Positions 47,441 through 60,693 of a stretch of 64,000 nt of DNA are shown one piece after another. Both the position numbers and the translations under genes were made by a program. The notes under the pieces were generated by a model. The model saw only the letters and a program-made list of their open reading frames with translations, was not told where the DNA came from and ran no database searches. The stretch spans positions 16,738,877 through 16,802,876 of the forward strand of contig JAPWDM010000005.1 in NCBI GenBank assembly GCA_035578155.1. The letters run 5' to 3'. Position 1 is the stretch's first letter, and each line of letters opens with the position of its first letter. This stretch comes from Brachynemurus nebulosus. Its lineage: Eukaryota; Arthropoda; Insecta; Neuroptera; Myrmeleontidae.

Positions 47441-47643
47441 AAAAAAAAAAAACGCTTCTCAAACTTTTTAAATAAATTGCTTCATCCCCTTCTTCATTCA
47501 CAGCCAAAATGCTGCCCCGGGCAAATGCACGAATTCCGCGCTCCTAGAGCGGGCCCTGCTAGTGGACAAAATCATATCAACCTTATTTGAAACGCCAACT
47601 TGGAAAATATTGTTTTAAGAAAAATACATTTAATGTTTTGATA

Positions 47644-48536
47644 TTAAGGGGGACCACTAGTGTAACCGCCTAAAAAAAAGGTGATTTTTGGGAATTTTTT
47701 TAAAGAAAACTACTGTATGGAATGCTTCAATTTTTTAAGAATATGTTGGTTGATATATAATAAATTCATGGTAAAATGTTTGGACCACAACATTGAAAAT
47801 TCAGTGAGTTATTCGCGATCTCCCAAGACTCGAAAAAAAAAATTCCCCCACTGCTGCAGTGATAGCGACCTCATAATGCCTGAAATCAAAAAAACCAAAA
47901 AGCCTATTAGACTAGAAGGTATTGCCCGTGCCGTAAACCTCAATCGAAAAAAAAGTTTGAAATTTTACAAAATGGCGGAGTTTTTAAAAAAAGTTACAAA
48001 TTTTGCGCGAAAATTTGATGATTTTTAGTCTGCAAAAATTACATTTTTTATTCGGTTGAAAACTGGAGGTTCATGGCACGAAGAAACATGTATGAAAGGA
48101 GCTGCAATAAGAATCAAATCGATCGGATGGTTTGTCTTCGAGTTATAACTGCAGCAAATTTGAAAAATGTAGTTTTTTTTTACTTTACCTTTTAGTTATA
48201 ATCACTAAGAATTTTTACTAAAATTATTTACGTTATACTCACTATAACGGTCATAGTAAAACTAGATGAGCCGTTTAAATGTGCCAGGGTCTAGCTTTTC
48301 CACAGCATGTGACTGGCAGCCACGTCCAGAAACTCCCGAACTATCAACTTTCATACATTTCTCAATACCCCAAAGTTAAAATCAGAATCCGCTCTTCGGA
48401 TGGCTGTAACTCAAAAACTATTTGAGATATGCACTTGAAATTTTAGTATGTCATTTTTAAAGGTATAGACTATCGAAACATGAAAGAAAAATTTTCCAAT
48501 TTTTGTTCAAAATGTCACACTAGTGGTCCCCCTTAA
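47644..48536. mobile_element. TTAA-flanked MITE copy 2
   Basis: TTAA at 47644-47647 and 48533-48536. Inverted repeats GGGGGACCACTAGTGTAACC (left) and GGGGGACCACTAGTGTGACA (right, reverse strand) match 16 of the first 16 bases. The 0.88-kb interior is non-coding. The 115-codon plus-strand frame at 47681-48028 is Lys-rich and family-less. Confidence 0.85.
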
Positions 48537-49686
48537 TTCCAGCTACCCGGTTGTTCCAACTCAAACAAATTTTCATCACATTTCTTTTCACAGTCATTGA
48601 ATTTATAAACAGAAAAAATGGATTTTTTTAACTCAACGAAACAAAAATTTACCGAATTTAACGAAAGAAAATATTGGAGAAACCTATACTTTTGTGTTTC
48701 TTGGTATATTGATGGATAATAGCAAATAAAATGGTTAAATGGAAACACTGTTTTCTTTTCTTTTTCTTTTTTTTTCATAATATTTATTAGAAAATGGCAC
48801 AGTTACTATTATTGGATCATCATTGCGCCATTATTGGGAACGCGACATATTTTAATAATTCATTGTATTTTTTCATTCTTTTATTTCTTTTACATTTACA
48901 AAATTGATTAAAAAAAAAAATTTCTATTATCCCCAAAAATAGAATCTAATTTTGGGAGAAGAAAAAGCATCAGTTTGATCTATAGATATATTTAAAAAAA
49001 ATACAAAAGAATAAAATAAATAGTTTATTTAGAAATAAGAGTGGCCCATAGCTTCCTCGTACTCATAACACATTTTTATACAATGTTTAAAGTGATTTAG
49101 TGCTCAAACTGCATCTTACTTAAATTTCATCTCTTATCATATTGCCAACGTCATGTTTGAAACAAGAATTTCAAGGAATAACTCTATTTAGAGATAAGAG
49201 TTGGGTAAACTACTTGTTAATTTTTTCAAATCGGCTATATAAATATGAAAATTATGAAGACCGACTGTGTAGTATTTCTTTACTGTCAAATCAATCCGCA
49301 GAAAAAAAGAAACTAATAGACATTAATTGAGGTTTCGAAACATGCTTCCGTGTTTTGTTCTCATGGTAACAAGAACAGCAAAGAGTCTATTCCATGCACC
49401 CAGCGTCAACGTATTTTACGTTTGCACATGCATAATAACTATCATTACACTGACTGTATTGAAGTTTATAGGCATAGAACACTAGAAGCCAACTAATATC
49501 AAAAAAGTGTAGCTCGCTTGGTGTCATTTGTTGATCAGTCACAGATGTAGTCAGTCGGTGTCAGTCATTGTAATGTATTGTTAGACATTGTTACTTGAAC
49601 TGCACACGTTGCTCTGTCCCATAATACGTGTTTTGTAGTTGTGTGTGTGAATACGCACACAGAAGCAAACAACAAACCAACACCAC

Positions 49687-49990
49687 TCTCTCACACAAAA
49701 ATGTGACAAACTAAGTCGGATTTACATAGCTAAAAAAAACTTCATAATTCAAAAAGTTAAATGAATGTATATAATTCTTAAAACTATTGATTTAGGTTAT
49801 AATTTAACATTTCTAAATCGTATTCTGTATTGCCATATTCTATTTTGAATTGAAAAGTAATATTTTTATGAATGTTGCTGCAACAGGACAGTTTCGTACT
49901 GAAAATAATTTATTTTTTTTTTTTGCTATAGTGTAAATCCAACTTGTAAAATTTTATTACGTTTATTTTTTTCTTAGAGTTGTAATATAA
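49687..49990. repeat. Repeat copy related to 52979-53275
   Basis: Nearly identical to 52979-53275, from TCTCTCACACAAAAATGTGA through GTCGGATTTACAT, ATGTTGCTGCAACAGG and TTCTTAGAGTTGTAATATAA. It represents the right part of the MITE at 52860-53275; the left inverted repeat is not present here. Confidence 0.8.
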
Positions 49991-50089
49991 TACACAACAT
50001 AGTAATGCGAAGTGGGGATGATTTTACGTCACCTGACGGCTACAGTTGAAATACTACCTATATTATATTTTAGTTTGGCCCCTTGTTTA

Positions 50090-50310
50090 TAGGCGACCAT
50101 CCAAATCTCCTCAAAATTTGAACGACATTGGAACTTGTAATAAACAAGAAATTATAAATTAATAAAATTTGACGGTAGCGCCATGACTACCGGTACTCCG
50201 ATTACGATGAAATTCGTAGGGGACCATCTAAGAAACATACCGCACAATTTCTAAAAATTTCATCGTAGATTTCATCGGACACACAGACGGACAGACAGAC
50301 AGACACTATT
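50090..50310. repeat. Retroposon 3'-end-like segment
   Basis: A unique body with TCCAAATCTCCTCAAAATTT and AATTTCTAAAAATTTCATCG ends in ACACAGACGGACAGACAGAC. The ending style matches the segment at 9380-9935, suggesting a related non-LTR retroposon or SINE tail. Confidence 0.4.
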
Positions 50311-51135
50311 AAAAAGTAAAAACAATGCTTCCGCTACTGTAGTTATCTCTGAAGCAAAGTAATACAAATATTTCAAAAAGTCATCTATCTGCTTAACACC
50401 TAATATGAGATAACACTGAGATTGAAACGTCTAAGCTCAAAAATTCCCATCCTCTTGCTTCTTCGTTTATCTATAACAAAGTACAAAATAGTTTTATAAT
50501 ATACGAAATAATATGTGCAAACTTCAGTATCATATTCGGAAAATATTACAAGACATAATAACTAGACGAAGCAAGCAAAGTAAACTCAAAGTTTTGATAA
50601 GTCTATCTCCTCGTTCCAATACACTTTATCCGCATAGCGAGCATAACAATGCTTACATAATGCTTACGTTCACACAACTATTGTATTCGAACGTAATTCC
50701 CTTATATAATATTCTTAGAAAACGGATTTGACGAACACCTAATCTGTTACGGTCAATAGAGACCTATCTTCAAAAATATTTTACTTAAACTATATGATTC
50801 AAAATTTAGCAGAAACTGTATTATTCGAAGCCGTAAAGCTCGAAATGTCTCTGATAATAGAATCTTAGCGTATGGTGGAATCGCCGGGTATTGCTTGTAA
50901 TTTTGGAATTGTAGCGTTATGGAATTCATATGTCATGTACCTAAATCTAATAAACTTCAGTAATCTTAATTACAATTTAACACCCTATAACTAGGTGTAA
51001 GTACACCAAGGATAGAGTACAGCATAATCAACTACATTTTTTGGCCGCGTTTAAAAGTTTGCATTTGTTATATTATTTCTGTTGTCAAAATATTATCCGC
51101 GTGGCAGGACCTTATAATGTAACGGTTAGTTATAT

Positions 51136-51474
51136 AATAAAATAAAGTAAAAAAATGTTTTTTAAGAAAAAGCTTTCATTTAAAAATGGGCTAAAAAATT
51201 TATTTAAAAATGGGCTAAACTACTAAGTGAAGTTTGAAGCAATATGCAACATAATTTATAAAAGCTTGAGGCGTTATCAATAATTATTTCTGTTTTGGAT
51301 ATAAGTGTAGCTATTTTATATTTCAATACTTACCAAACTTGATTAAACACCTCAAGCTTTTATAAATTATGTTGCATATTGCTTCAAACTTCACTCAGTA
51401 GTTATTTCATTTTTTTAGCCCATTTTTAAATAAAAGCTTTTTCTTAAAAAACATTTTTTTACTTTATTTTATTT
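51136..51474. mobile_element. MITE with about 130-bp inverted repeats
   Basis: The left arm starts AATAAAATAAAGTAAAAAAA and includes AAAAATGGGCTAAA and GCAATATGCAACATAATTTA. The right arm is its reverse complement, with one internal duplication difference (the left arm repeats AAAATGGGCTAAA). The loop is about 60 bp. No ORF. Confidence 0.75.
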
Positions 51475-52144
51475 TCCACTCTTTAGTCTGATTGCAATTA
51501 ATTTAAAAAAAAAAAAAAGAAATAATTTTTTTACCTATATTTTAATCGGTTAATTTACCCTAATCAAACATAACTATGGAAACAAAAAATTGCAATGTAA
51601 AATCAATAGACAATATATGACAATTCGAAATGTCAAAAAGTTGCATAGGACTAAAAATCAACAATTTTGGTTTGAGGCAATTTCATTGGCATTGTCATCA
51701 AGATTAGAAACGTATGCAAAATTTGGAACCTCTAGCTCAATTAGAACCTATCTAAATTTTGATTCCAAGAGTTGATCTAAACCAACATACTAACATAGCA
51801 AGTTAAATAAAAGCTTTTAATAAAAATATGATCATACCACAAGTTTCGACACATTTTTTGTATTTAATATTTTTTTACTTATTTAAGATTAAGCGGTCAT
51901 ATTTCATGCTTTGTGTAGAGCAGACACTGGATTTTCTTTTGATAGTATTATTGTGATTAAAAGACCATTTTTGAAGATAGAAAATTTAAAAAATCAATTT
52001 TCGTACAAGAGCAATGAATTTTTTTACAATTTTGTGTCCTCCTTAATTACGCTGCGGAAGTTTCGCATAAGTTTCTATTGAAATGTGTAGGGTATAATGT
52101 CCTTAGTAAGAGAATGGTAGCGAAGTAGCTTCATTTTTACAAAG

Positions 52145-52199
52145 ATGGAAGAGTACAGGCAAAAGACTTGCCGAGGGAAGGTCGACCAACATCAACCTA
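52145..52199 (+). pseudogene. mariner-like transposase relic, left part
   Basis: The plus strand reads KDLPREGRPTST just before the inserted MITE, matching the GRP-T/S-T linker of mariner-family transposases. The coding resumes at 53672. Confidence 0.5.
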
Positions 52200-53671
52200 C
52201 ACTGAGAAAAAAATACCGTAATTATTACGGAAATTTCTAGTAAAAAATTACGGAGCTCTCTGGTAATGCGGGCATAAGTGACAGGCAAAGGAGAAAGTAC
52301 GATGAGTATAGTAAAAATTACTCTATGGCTCCGTAAAATTTGACTGCACAGTAAAAATTACACTGTGACTCCGTAAAAATTTCGGCGCTGTACAGGAAAA
52401 ATTCTACTTTATTAATAAATAATTGAATTAAAATAGTTTAAAAAGATATTGATAGAAGGGTAAGGATTAAAATCAAATTATTAATACTGAAAAAATGTTC
52501 TGTGGCTTTTTATTATTTGTGGGAAAACATGTTTCAATAAACATCAATACATATAAAAATCTTAATTGCTATATCTTAATTATTAGATCTTTATCAATAA
52601 TAAAAGAATGCGATTTTCATGAAACACAAATAACAATTCTTTGTTTTAAATGTAAAGTCCATTAAATAGTTTATTATAAAAAAAAAAAAAAAAATGATAA
52701 CACTCCTCGTACACATCACATACAAGTCACACACAACCATAAGTTAGTGGTCTGTTTTCAGTAGAAGCTGTATTCAAAATGACCTTGGTTTGGTGCGGAT
52801 CTCGATTTACGCGTGCCAGAGCAGTTAGAAGCAGACAAGCACATAGTCTTCTAGCGTTATTATATTACAACTCTAAGAAAAAAGTAAAGGTAATAAAATT
52901 TTGAAAAAAATATGATTGGTTAAAAAAGATGACAAGGATAAAAAAGTAGCTTGTACAGTGACAGTTTAATTTATTTATCTCTCTCACACAAAAATGTGAC
53001 AAACTAAGTCGGATTTACATAACTAAAAAAAACTTCATAATTCAAAAAGTAAATGAATAATTCTTAAAACTATTGATTTAGATTATAATTTAACATTTCT
53101 AAATCGTATTCTGTATTGCCATATTCTATTTTGAATGGAAAAGTAATATTTTTATGAATGTTGCTGCAACAGGGCAGTTTCGCACTGAAAATAATTTATT
53201 TCATTTTTTGCTATAGTGTAAATCCAACTTGTAAAATTTTATTACGTTTACTTTTTTCTTAGAGTTGTAATATAATACGTTGGTGCGATGCTTGCGTGAG
53301 AGAGATACCGAAAGACAGGTTTCAAGTAGAAAATAGAGATAACAAATAGCGTCTACCCTCTACTTTTCCTATCAGCTTAGTAAAAATTACATTGTGCCTC
53401 CGTAAAAATTCTTCTATCTCTAGTATAATTTAACAAAAATTAAGTAAATTTTCCTGGTATCCACTTGAAATTTTACTAGCCCATCAAATTTTACGGAGTA
53501 GTATAGGAAAAATTCTTTAGGTGTACAGGAAAAATTTTCAAATGAATCGTAAAAAATAATGTTTGAAAGGCATTTTTTATATTTTTGCTTGATAATTTCC
53601 TACCGACTGATCACTTGAGCCTGGTTTACCGGAGGCAGCTCCGTAATTTTTACTGTAATTTTTTCTCAGTG
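52200..53671. mobile_element. TA-flanked MITE with CACTGAGAAAAA ends
   Basis: The left end CACTGAGAAAAAAATACCGT and the right end on the reverse strand, CACTGAGAAAAAATTACAGT, are flanked by TA. Subterminal repeats TCCGTAAAAATT and GTACAGGAAAAATT occur in both halves. It splits a mariner-like coding relic and itself contains the MITE at 52860-53275. Confidence 0.8.
52860..53275. mobile_element. Nested TA-flanked MITE
   Basis: TTATATTACAACTCTAAGAA at the left is mirrored by TTCTTAGAGTTGTAATATAA at the right. The match extends about 45 bp through AAAGTAAACGTAATAAAATT. TA flanks both ends. The right 297 bp recurs at 49687-49990. No ORF. Confidence 0.8.
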
Positions 53672-53936
53672 TATATAGACTGGAAGCCTTTGATAAAATT
53701 AAGGAAGCATTAAGTGTGACACGTAATTGATCTGTCGAGCATCTTAGTCAACATGTAGGCATTCCTCATACTACAGTACAAAGGCAATTTAAAGAAGGAA
53801 TTACCCAGTTCTCGAAAGAAGGTCTCGATTCCAATTTAAATTAAATAATTGGTAGATTAAACCAAAATGGTACTATCAGTGCTGTGTCTAAATTACCGGA
53901 AGTTTGGAGACGGATCGTTGATAACTGAAGAGACTA
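53672..53936 (+). pseudogene. mariner-like transposase relic, right part
   Basis: After the MITE the frame reads LEAFDKIKEALSVTRN, a stop, then SVEHLSQHVGIPHTTVQRQF. That is the second helix-turn-helix of a mariner-type transposase (LSQ-x-x-GI-x-x-x-T-V-x-R). About 50 codons later, SKLPEVWRRIVDN resembles the very C-terminus (LPERW). The catalytic domain between them is deleted. Confidence 0.65.
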
Positions 53937-55121
53937 CTGATTTATTTTATATATTGCATATAATTTAATCATTTACACAAATAAAAATAATTACAAAACA
54001 AAATGTGTCAAAATTTGTGGTATGACCTAATAATAATTAAAATAATTTAATTAGCAATCCTTAAAAATGTGCCGTAAAATGGAGCTATTTTGAACAGGTT
54101 TTAATCATCTTACGAGAATTCAATCGAAAATCTCCCTTAAATCTTTTCGATATCCTCGGCTGAACGGTACCGATGACCGTTGGAAACCACGAATATGGAA
54201 GACATCCATAATTGCTACAGAAGTGGCAATTTCATTACGCATTTATCCACATATATTTGTGCGTTGCTGTACAAACTGAATAAAGCAACACTGAACAAAC
54301 GATCTTAGAATATTATTACGACACTTGTTCACCATGTATATGTGTATGCCTTGCAATGATAAAATACATAACATTATTTTATGGGAACTCTTACGTGTGT
54401 GCCAGTTTTCGTTGACATTATCTTTTCTGGAAAATTCACTATTTCAACTGTGAAATTTATAAGATTAGATTTTAAGTAGGTAAATTACTATATGACGGCG
54501 AACAAATTTTCAACTAGTTTAAATTTTAACGTTTTACACATATATACAGTCCTTTTTGTTAAATATTAAATATAAACAAGGAAATAATTTAGGTTAGATG
54601 CTAAGAACATTAAAATTAAATCCTAAATATTACAGACCTTTTATAAAACCGGAACAAAATCCGTCCCCATGAAATAATCGATAACGACCATCATATTTTT
54701 TAGTTAATTTTTTTTTTTTTTGTAAAACAAAAATAAGAACACGCACTTGCGGAAAAATGACGCAGTTTGAAATTTTGTTTACAATTTCAAATACTGATGT
54801 CGTCGCACTTTGCGTTTTTTAATATAAATTTTATTGGTTGTAAAAAAAATTCGCTAAAAACTGTACGCGATATCAATAAATTAGTTTTATTTATTCATAA
54901 TCAATTTTCAAATAAAATAACAAAGTTTATGTAGAAAAAATGTTAATTTTTTTTATTATTTTACGATACCAGTTAAAAATTAACATGAAATTTTAAAGAC
55001 GTAATTTTACCGAAAATGAAAACTTGGAATACTCTATGAAGAAGTAGCAAAATTTAAATCTAATAGGGGTTTTATAAAAAATTCTATGGAAATATGATTT
55101 TTGTTGGATTTAAAAACGTAT
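53937..55121. other. AT-rich stretch, nothing recognised
   Basis: A GC-richer patch at 54100-54250 has no open frame. No repeat boundary seen. Confidence 0.5.
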
Positions 55122-55981
55122 TTAAGGGGATGGTAACGTTAATTCGGCATAAAAAAACCCACTTCTAAGAATTTTTTCAGACGCTACCCGTAATGCAAAT
55201 TTAATTAATAGATCGTAACATTATAGTACAATATACGAGCAACATTTCTTTAATTCTTAAAACAAAATATAAATAATTAAGCCAACGGCAGCAAATCTTC
55301 GGAGGCGCCTCGAAAACAGTTGTTTGCCGGTGAACAATATAACTCAGGAGTGGATCATCCGAAATAAAAAAAAAAATGAATGATATCATTAGACAACCTC
55401 TTTCCTAAGGTATCCCTGGGAGGAATTTTCTTTTTTTCGATTTTTTAATTTTTGGTGACACTAAAAAATTTAAAAAAGTGAGTCTAAAAAATTGACCTAT
55501 TTGTTATTGTAAAATTAATAAAATAAAAGCTCCCAGGGATACCTGATCATTTATGTAAGGAAGCTGTATACAAAATTTCAAAACAATCGGTCGAATAGAT
55601 TTTAATTTAAACTGTTCACCGGTTTCAAAAATGACAAGTGTCAGAAAATCGCTTTAAAGTTTTGTATACCTGAAAATCCAAAATTAAATATGACAAATTT
55701 TTTCATATCTACGTCATTGGTTATAGCATACATTAGTATACTTACAAAGACCCATCCATGAATAAAAGAATTCAGGGATTCCGAGAGCACAAAGCCACGT
55801 ACCTGCTGGGCAGGGATACGAAAACGTATCGGAGCAACAAACGCTCAAAGTTCTATATCTTAGTTAGTTTCACTCCGATTTGTTTCAAATTTTGACACAA
55901 CAATCTTAAGATTTTGTACAATCATATGAAACAATAAAAAAATAATGAGAAAAAAAATTTAATACGTTACCATCCCCTTAA
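55122..55981. mobile_element. TTAA-flanked MITE copy 3
   Basis: TTAA at 55122-55125 and 55978-55981. Inverted repeats are GGGGATGGTAACGTTAATTC and, on the reverse strand, GGGGATGGTAACGTATTAAA. Interior phrases shared in order with 8225-9113 include TTTGTTATTGTAAAAT, TTTCAAAACAATCGGTC and CGCTTTAAAGTTTTG. Non-coding. Confidence 0.85.
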
Positions 55982-58314
55982 GCGTAAGATAACTCAAGTC
56001 CTTTAATATTTTATTCTAATTGGTAACGGTCCATCAAAATTTGAGGTTTTATATATGGTAAATCGTATATTCCAATATACAAAAATTCCATACCTTCTAT
56101 TAAACAAAAATGTTTACAGCAGTTCAAAGATTTTACGAACCTTTCGAAAATTTCTTTCACATTATATTTGGCACGGTAACGTCAAAAACTACTACCAATG
56201 TTATTTATAGTACTAAGGAATCCAAAAAACCAAAGATCTGGCCAGAAATTTTTATTTTTAAATTTTTGAAATATCTCTAAACCTTGTTTTTAAAAATCAA
56301 TGAATCAATCAATTAATCTTCCTTATGAGAACCGAGAAATTTTTGAAATTTTGCGGTAATATTGGAATTGTAGCGAAGTTTCAATCGACAATCGATTGTT
56401 TTAAAAAAAAATGACGTTACAGTGAGTGGGGGTGGGGGAGGGTGGTTGGTGTTGGTCTTCAGGGGGGATTTCTCCCCCCTGAGGAAGAACTAGAGCAAGA
56501 TTTCGAAAAATATTATAAACTATCTTATCGACAACTTTTCTTAAAATTTACCTATATACTAAATCGTAAAATAAATTTTGATTTTTATAACCTTTGAACG
56601 GCATGGTTTTTTACTAGAGTTTTTTTAGTTATTGTCTATAAATGTTTATAAATCAATCCTTTATCAGTTAATGATCCCAACACTTTCTCTTCAGCAGACT
56701 TCAAGAAATATAAAACGAAACCGGAAAATCCTACAATGGCGTTCTCAGTTCTTTTTTTTATTGTGTCCATCCTAGCGTGTTTCAACTATATTTTATTGCC
56801 AGAAAAAATTTTATATAATCACTTATATTATAGCAATATTGCCAGTCGTTACAGAATACTAAAAAAAAATCCTTACACACTTACCATCTTCAGCCCCGTC
56901 CATATACGTATACCCACACAGAGATTTCGCTAATAATATTTTTTTCTCCATTTTTTCCGCATCTATTGCAAATATTATTCACATTCGACTCCCACACTCA
57001 TCAATTCTTATATCCAAAACATACACAACAAACCAACACAGTAGACGAGGAAGTAGCATTCATATTGTTGTATCCGGTAAATAATAACCAGCTGAAGCAC
57101 TGGAGTTAGTGGTGAGGCTGGTCTTCCATCGTTGCTACTGAGAACAGTGTTGTTTTCCCTGAACAAAGAAAACACTGTCCTTCTTTTTAAGTCGAGAAAT
57201 ACTAGTACAAGATCCCGCAGCTGATTTCTGCATGTATCTGTTTTTTTAATGAAACTTAAACAAAAATAAGCCAAGAGCAATTTGGTTTGATTTTTTAATT
57301 TTTTTTATTTATCTATAAGAATATCTACAATATGTTTTATTATTTTACTGGAATTTATTGGAATTTTATTTACTATGACCTTAAAGTCTTACAATATACT
57401 TTTTTTGTTTCAATACATATAAAAATTGCAGCTGCAGAAGCGTTTTGGAGCGTGTTACTACACAAATTCCCAAATGGTAGGCAGTCTAGCAGCCGTAATT
57501 ATTACCTACCTGAAAAATTTGAAAATTTTTTTCTATTTTGTTAACATAATATGTAGAATTTCGGTGAACCAAAATAATTTCTTTTTTAAAAATTAATTTT
57601 TAATTTAAGAAAATCCTTCTGTTTGGATATTGACATAAAAATTTGGCTCACATAGAAGGTAATAACATAGAATATTTTTGGTGGAAATTTTAAAATAAAA
57701 AATCGAGTTCTCGCCAATTTTGGAAATGCTGCTTCCTGAAAAACGTATTTAAAATTTTGGTGTATAATAATAAAAACCAAACTACTTCGGCACACAGTGG
57801 TTTCGAATTATTTTCGACTGTTTGACACCATTGCTCTCTGTGATCACAGCTCAGAGAAAAAAAAATCGCTGTTAAACCCACCTCTAAATTGGCGTTGTCT
57901 TCCTATTTATATATTGTCGAAGCTCTTTTATAATAATGCTTATTAAATTTTCAATAGTATTATTGATTCCGAATGTTTATGACAGTTTATTTACAATAAT
58001 ACAAATATGTATTTATGTGGTATGCCAATGAGACATATATAAAAATATAGATTTTTTTTTGTAGAAATCTATTAAAGAGAGGGATATATCGATAATATTC
58101 AGAGATTTCTTTTCAGTTCCTTTAATAGATCCGATTCATATTATCAAACTCTGCTGGTAGAATCGTTGACGTACGAAGGAGATCGAATACTGATGATAAC
58201 GTAGGCTATAAGTATAATCGTATGAATAAATGAATACCTAGGTGGAAATTTAAGACTTTCAATGCACCACAGACGGACCCATTGTACTTCAAGTAACCTA
58301 AGAGAAATTGACTA
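55982..58314. other. AT-rich stretch with one G/C-run palindrome
   Basis: At 56458-56483, TTCAGGGGGGATTTCTCCCC followed by CCTGA is a compact palindrome within a G-rich tract (56420-56480). No genes. Short frames at 56736-57280 have hydrophobic stretches but no family resemblance. Confidence 0.5.
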
Positions 58315-58650
58315 CTACTCAGATCCTCGTAAAGTCGCAGAATTGCAACAAAATTTGGTTTTGTGATGTCCTCGACCGAAAGAATTCTCTCTTAACCTCA
58401 TAATAAAAAGGTACTTCTTCAGAACCTTACGTCCAGGGAACAAACCTAATAAAAACCCAACTTTACCCCCGCTTAATTCTTTCTTCCTGTTTAACCTGTT
58501 TAGTCGTTTATCCATTCTTTTCATTCTAATGCTGACTTTGATCGTATCAGGAGTTGAGTTAAACACTGCTTAGCTAATTTGTCTACTTTCTCATTTCCAA
58601 TTAATCCTGGATAATGGCCTGATTGCTGTGCCAACATTTCTAAACTCACG
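58315..58650 (-). pseudogene. LINE ORF2 3' relic: RNase H end and C-terminal domain
   Basis: The minus strand from 58650 reads GHYPGLIGNEKVDKLAKQCL, the C-terminal RNase H motif (GHxGIxGNExADxLAK) of Jockey/R1-type LINEs. A stop and frame change follow. Then GKVGFLLGLFPGRKVLKKYL, and IMRLRENSFGRGHHKT, resemble the segment preceding the C-terminal zinc-binding region (LTGH..L..YLH.MGLR). The Cys residues expected there are degraded. It is a 5'-truncated, frameshifted copy ending at a TGA near 58315. Confidence 0.65.
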
Positions 58651-60693
58651 TACCAGTCTTAGCCTCGAAAATTGTTGATTTTTTTTTAACAGAGATTCTA
58701 TGTGTTAGATTTGAGATTCAAAAGTCGTTTGCACCAATCTTCTACGCCATTTTGGATTTCTTAAATGAGTCTCCAAATACGAATTATCTCTCTTTTCCTC
58801 CTAAATTTCACGGTTGTAAATTTTCAGAGGTAGAATTACATTTGTCGAAATGTATACATTGCTCAACATTTCTAATTTGTCGCTACATGTCACCCCCTTA
58901 GTATTTTGTAATTTGTATAAGTTTTTTTCTGTTAGTCACGTTCAGTTTTCATTAATTTACGTAATACTATGTAAATAAATAAATTTTAACTCAATGTTAC
59001 TCCCTCCTTCGCCCCGTGTGACTCCACAACATTCTCTCCGCCCTGTTTGTTGTTGAATAGCATCGAACTTTTTCCACTTTTTTGTTGATTATAAAAAAAG
59101 AAAAAAATATATTTACATGCGAAATACGAGATAAAAAATTTGTATAAGAGATTTTTATATATTTTTTTTTTTAAATTTCGATTCAGTGTTAGATTATATT
59201 TAATAGAAACTTCGTATAGATATAATATCGTATATATTCTATGTATGTAATATGTATACAACATTGGCAAAAATTTTGCCTCTAATAGAACAATTATTTA
59301 TGTTTAACAGAAAGAGAAAAAGACATAAATAAGTATAGTTTGTTTCTTTTCTAAAAAATAAGAATCGTTGATCTTACCTAGAGTTCCTACAATAAGAGTT
59401 ACGACACCACGTATTTGATTTTTGATTAAAAAAAAAAAAAAAGTAATATATTTTTTTGCAATTATAAGGAATAAAGTGTCACTTTGCGTCCCAGGTGCCT
59501 AAAAGCTTTTGCTCCCACTTTTAAGTTAATCAGAAACATCACCATACACCAAGCAAAATTTAACTTAAATAGCGTTGCTAGGTAATGAATTAATTATTAT
59601 TTAAAATAATAAACAGATTCATAGACAAACATGTACATTTATAGTGTTGTTCAATTTGATCATTGAGGAGAGAATCGACTAGAGAGAATACTGTGTATTA
59701 CAAATACATTAAGAAATGCCAAAAATCTGACTGATGTGCGCAAAAAAATTGACTGATGGGATCACTTTAATGGCGGTCAAACCATTAATTTAATGGGATA
59801 TCTAATATTTATAAACACGTCTCCGTGGTTACAAGTTGGGCTTACTAAAATGAAGTCATGCTTCAAAATTTAATGCCTGTGGTATCTCTAGGAAACATAT
59901 GTTAATATGTATGTTCGATTCAGTGCTCAGTGAATTTGATTTATTTATCCATAGTATACTTGATGTAATATTATTTCACACAATTTAAATGACATTTAAA
60001 TAATTTTTTTCTTACTTTTTATATTTCTAAATTATGCATAATTGCAAAAACAATATATATTATATTTGCTGATTATTGTCAAACCGTATACCAAATGTAC
60101 ACATAAGTTATTCATCTGTAAGTATATCGAACATTGTCTGTTTAAGACAGTTTTCAATTATCTCCTTGTCTATTTCATACGACACCTATCAGGAATGTTT
60201 CCAATACCCAATCTGTATATTTTGTATCTGCGTTCAACTTTTTCAAAATAAGTAATAGCTTATTAAAAAATTTTCCCATCCTATTTTTTATTTTTTCATG
60301 TGTTACGATAAATAGGGCGTATAATTCGGGAAAAAATTTGCTAAAAAACATAAAAGAAAATTTGGGGTTCAATTTCTGGTGTTATCTAAATATTTTTCAA
60401 CTGAGTAACTTTACACATCTGTTGATAAATAATAGATACCTCAATAAAAAATTTGATATTATAATGGAAGAGCTGGGAAACATAATTTATATGGCCTTGA
60501 CCTTGATGACGTCATCAAGTATATAAACATAATTAGAATTGCAACTAGAGATTTGAAGAAAAATATCAGTGGTAGCTTCTTGGTAACAACATTAACAGTT
60601 TAACAGTTTGCGCTTTAGGAAAGTTTAAGGGATTATTCCGGGGATGCAAAAAAAATTTCGAAATTTTTTCCTGGTATTTTTTTATTTCTTTAT
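58651..60693. other. AT-rich stretch, nothing firm
   Basis: No gene recognised. CTTGATGACGTCATCAAG at 60503-60520 is a perfect palindrome related to other TGATGACGTCA phrases in the window (5680 and 45409). Confidence 0.5.

Noticed and set aside
47681..48028. 115-codon frame inside a TTAA MITE
   Set aside because: Lys/Phe-rich composition, no motif, and no related frame in the other TTAA elements.
58986..59270. 94-codon minus-strand frame
   Set aside because: Lys/Tyr/Phe-rich translation of AT-rich DNA with no motif.
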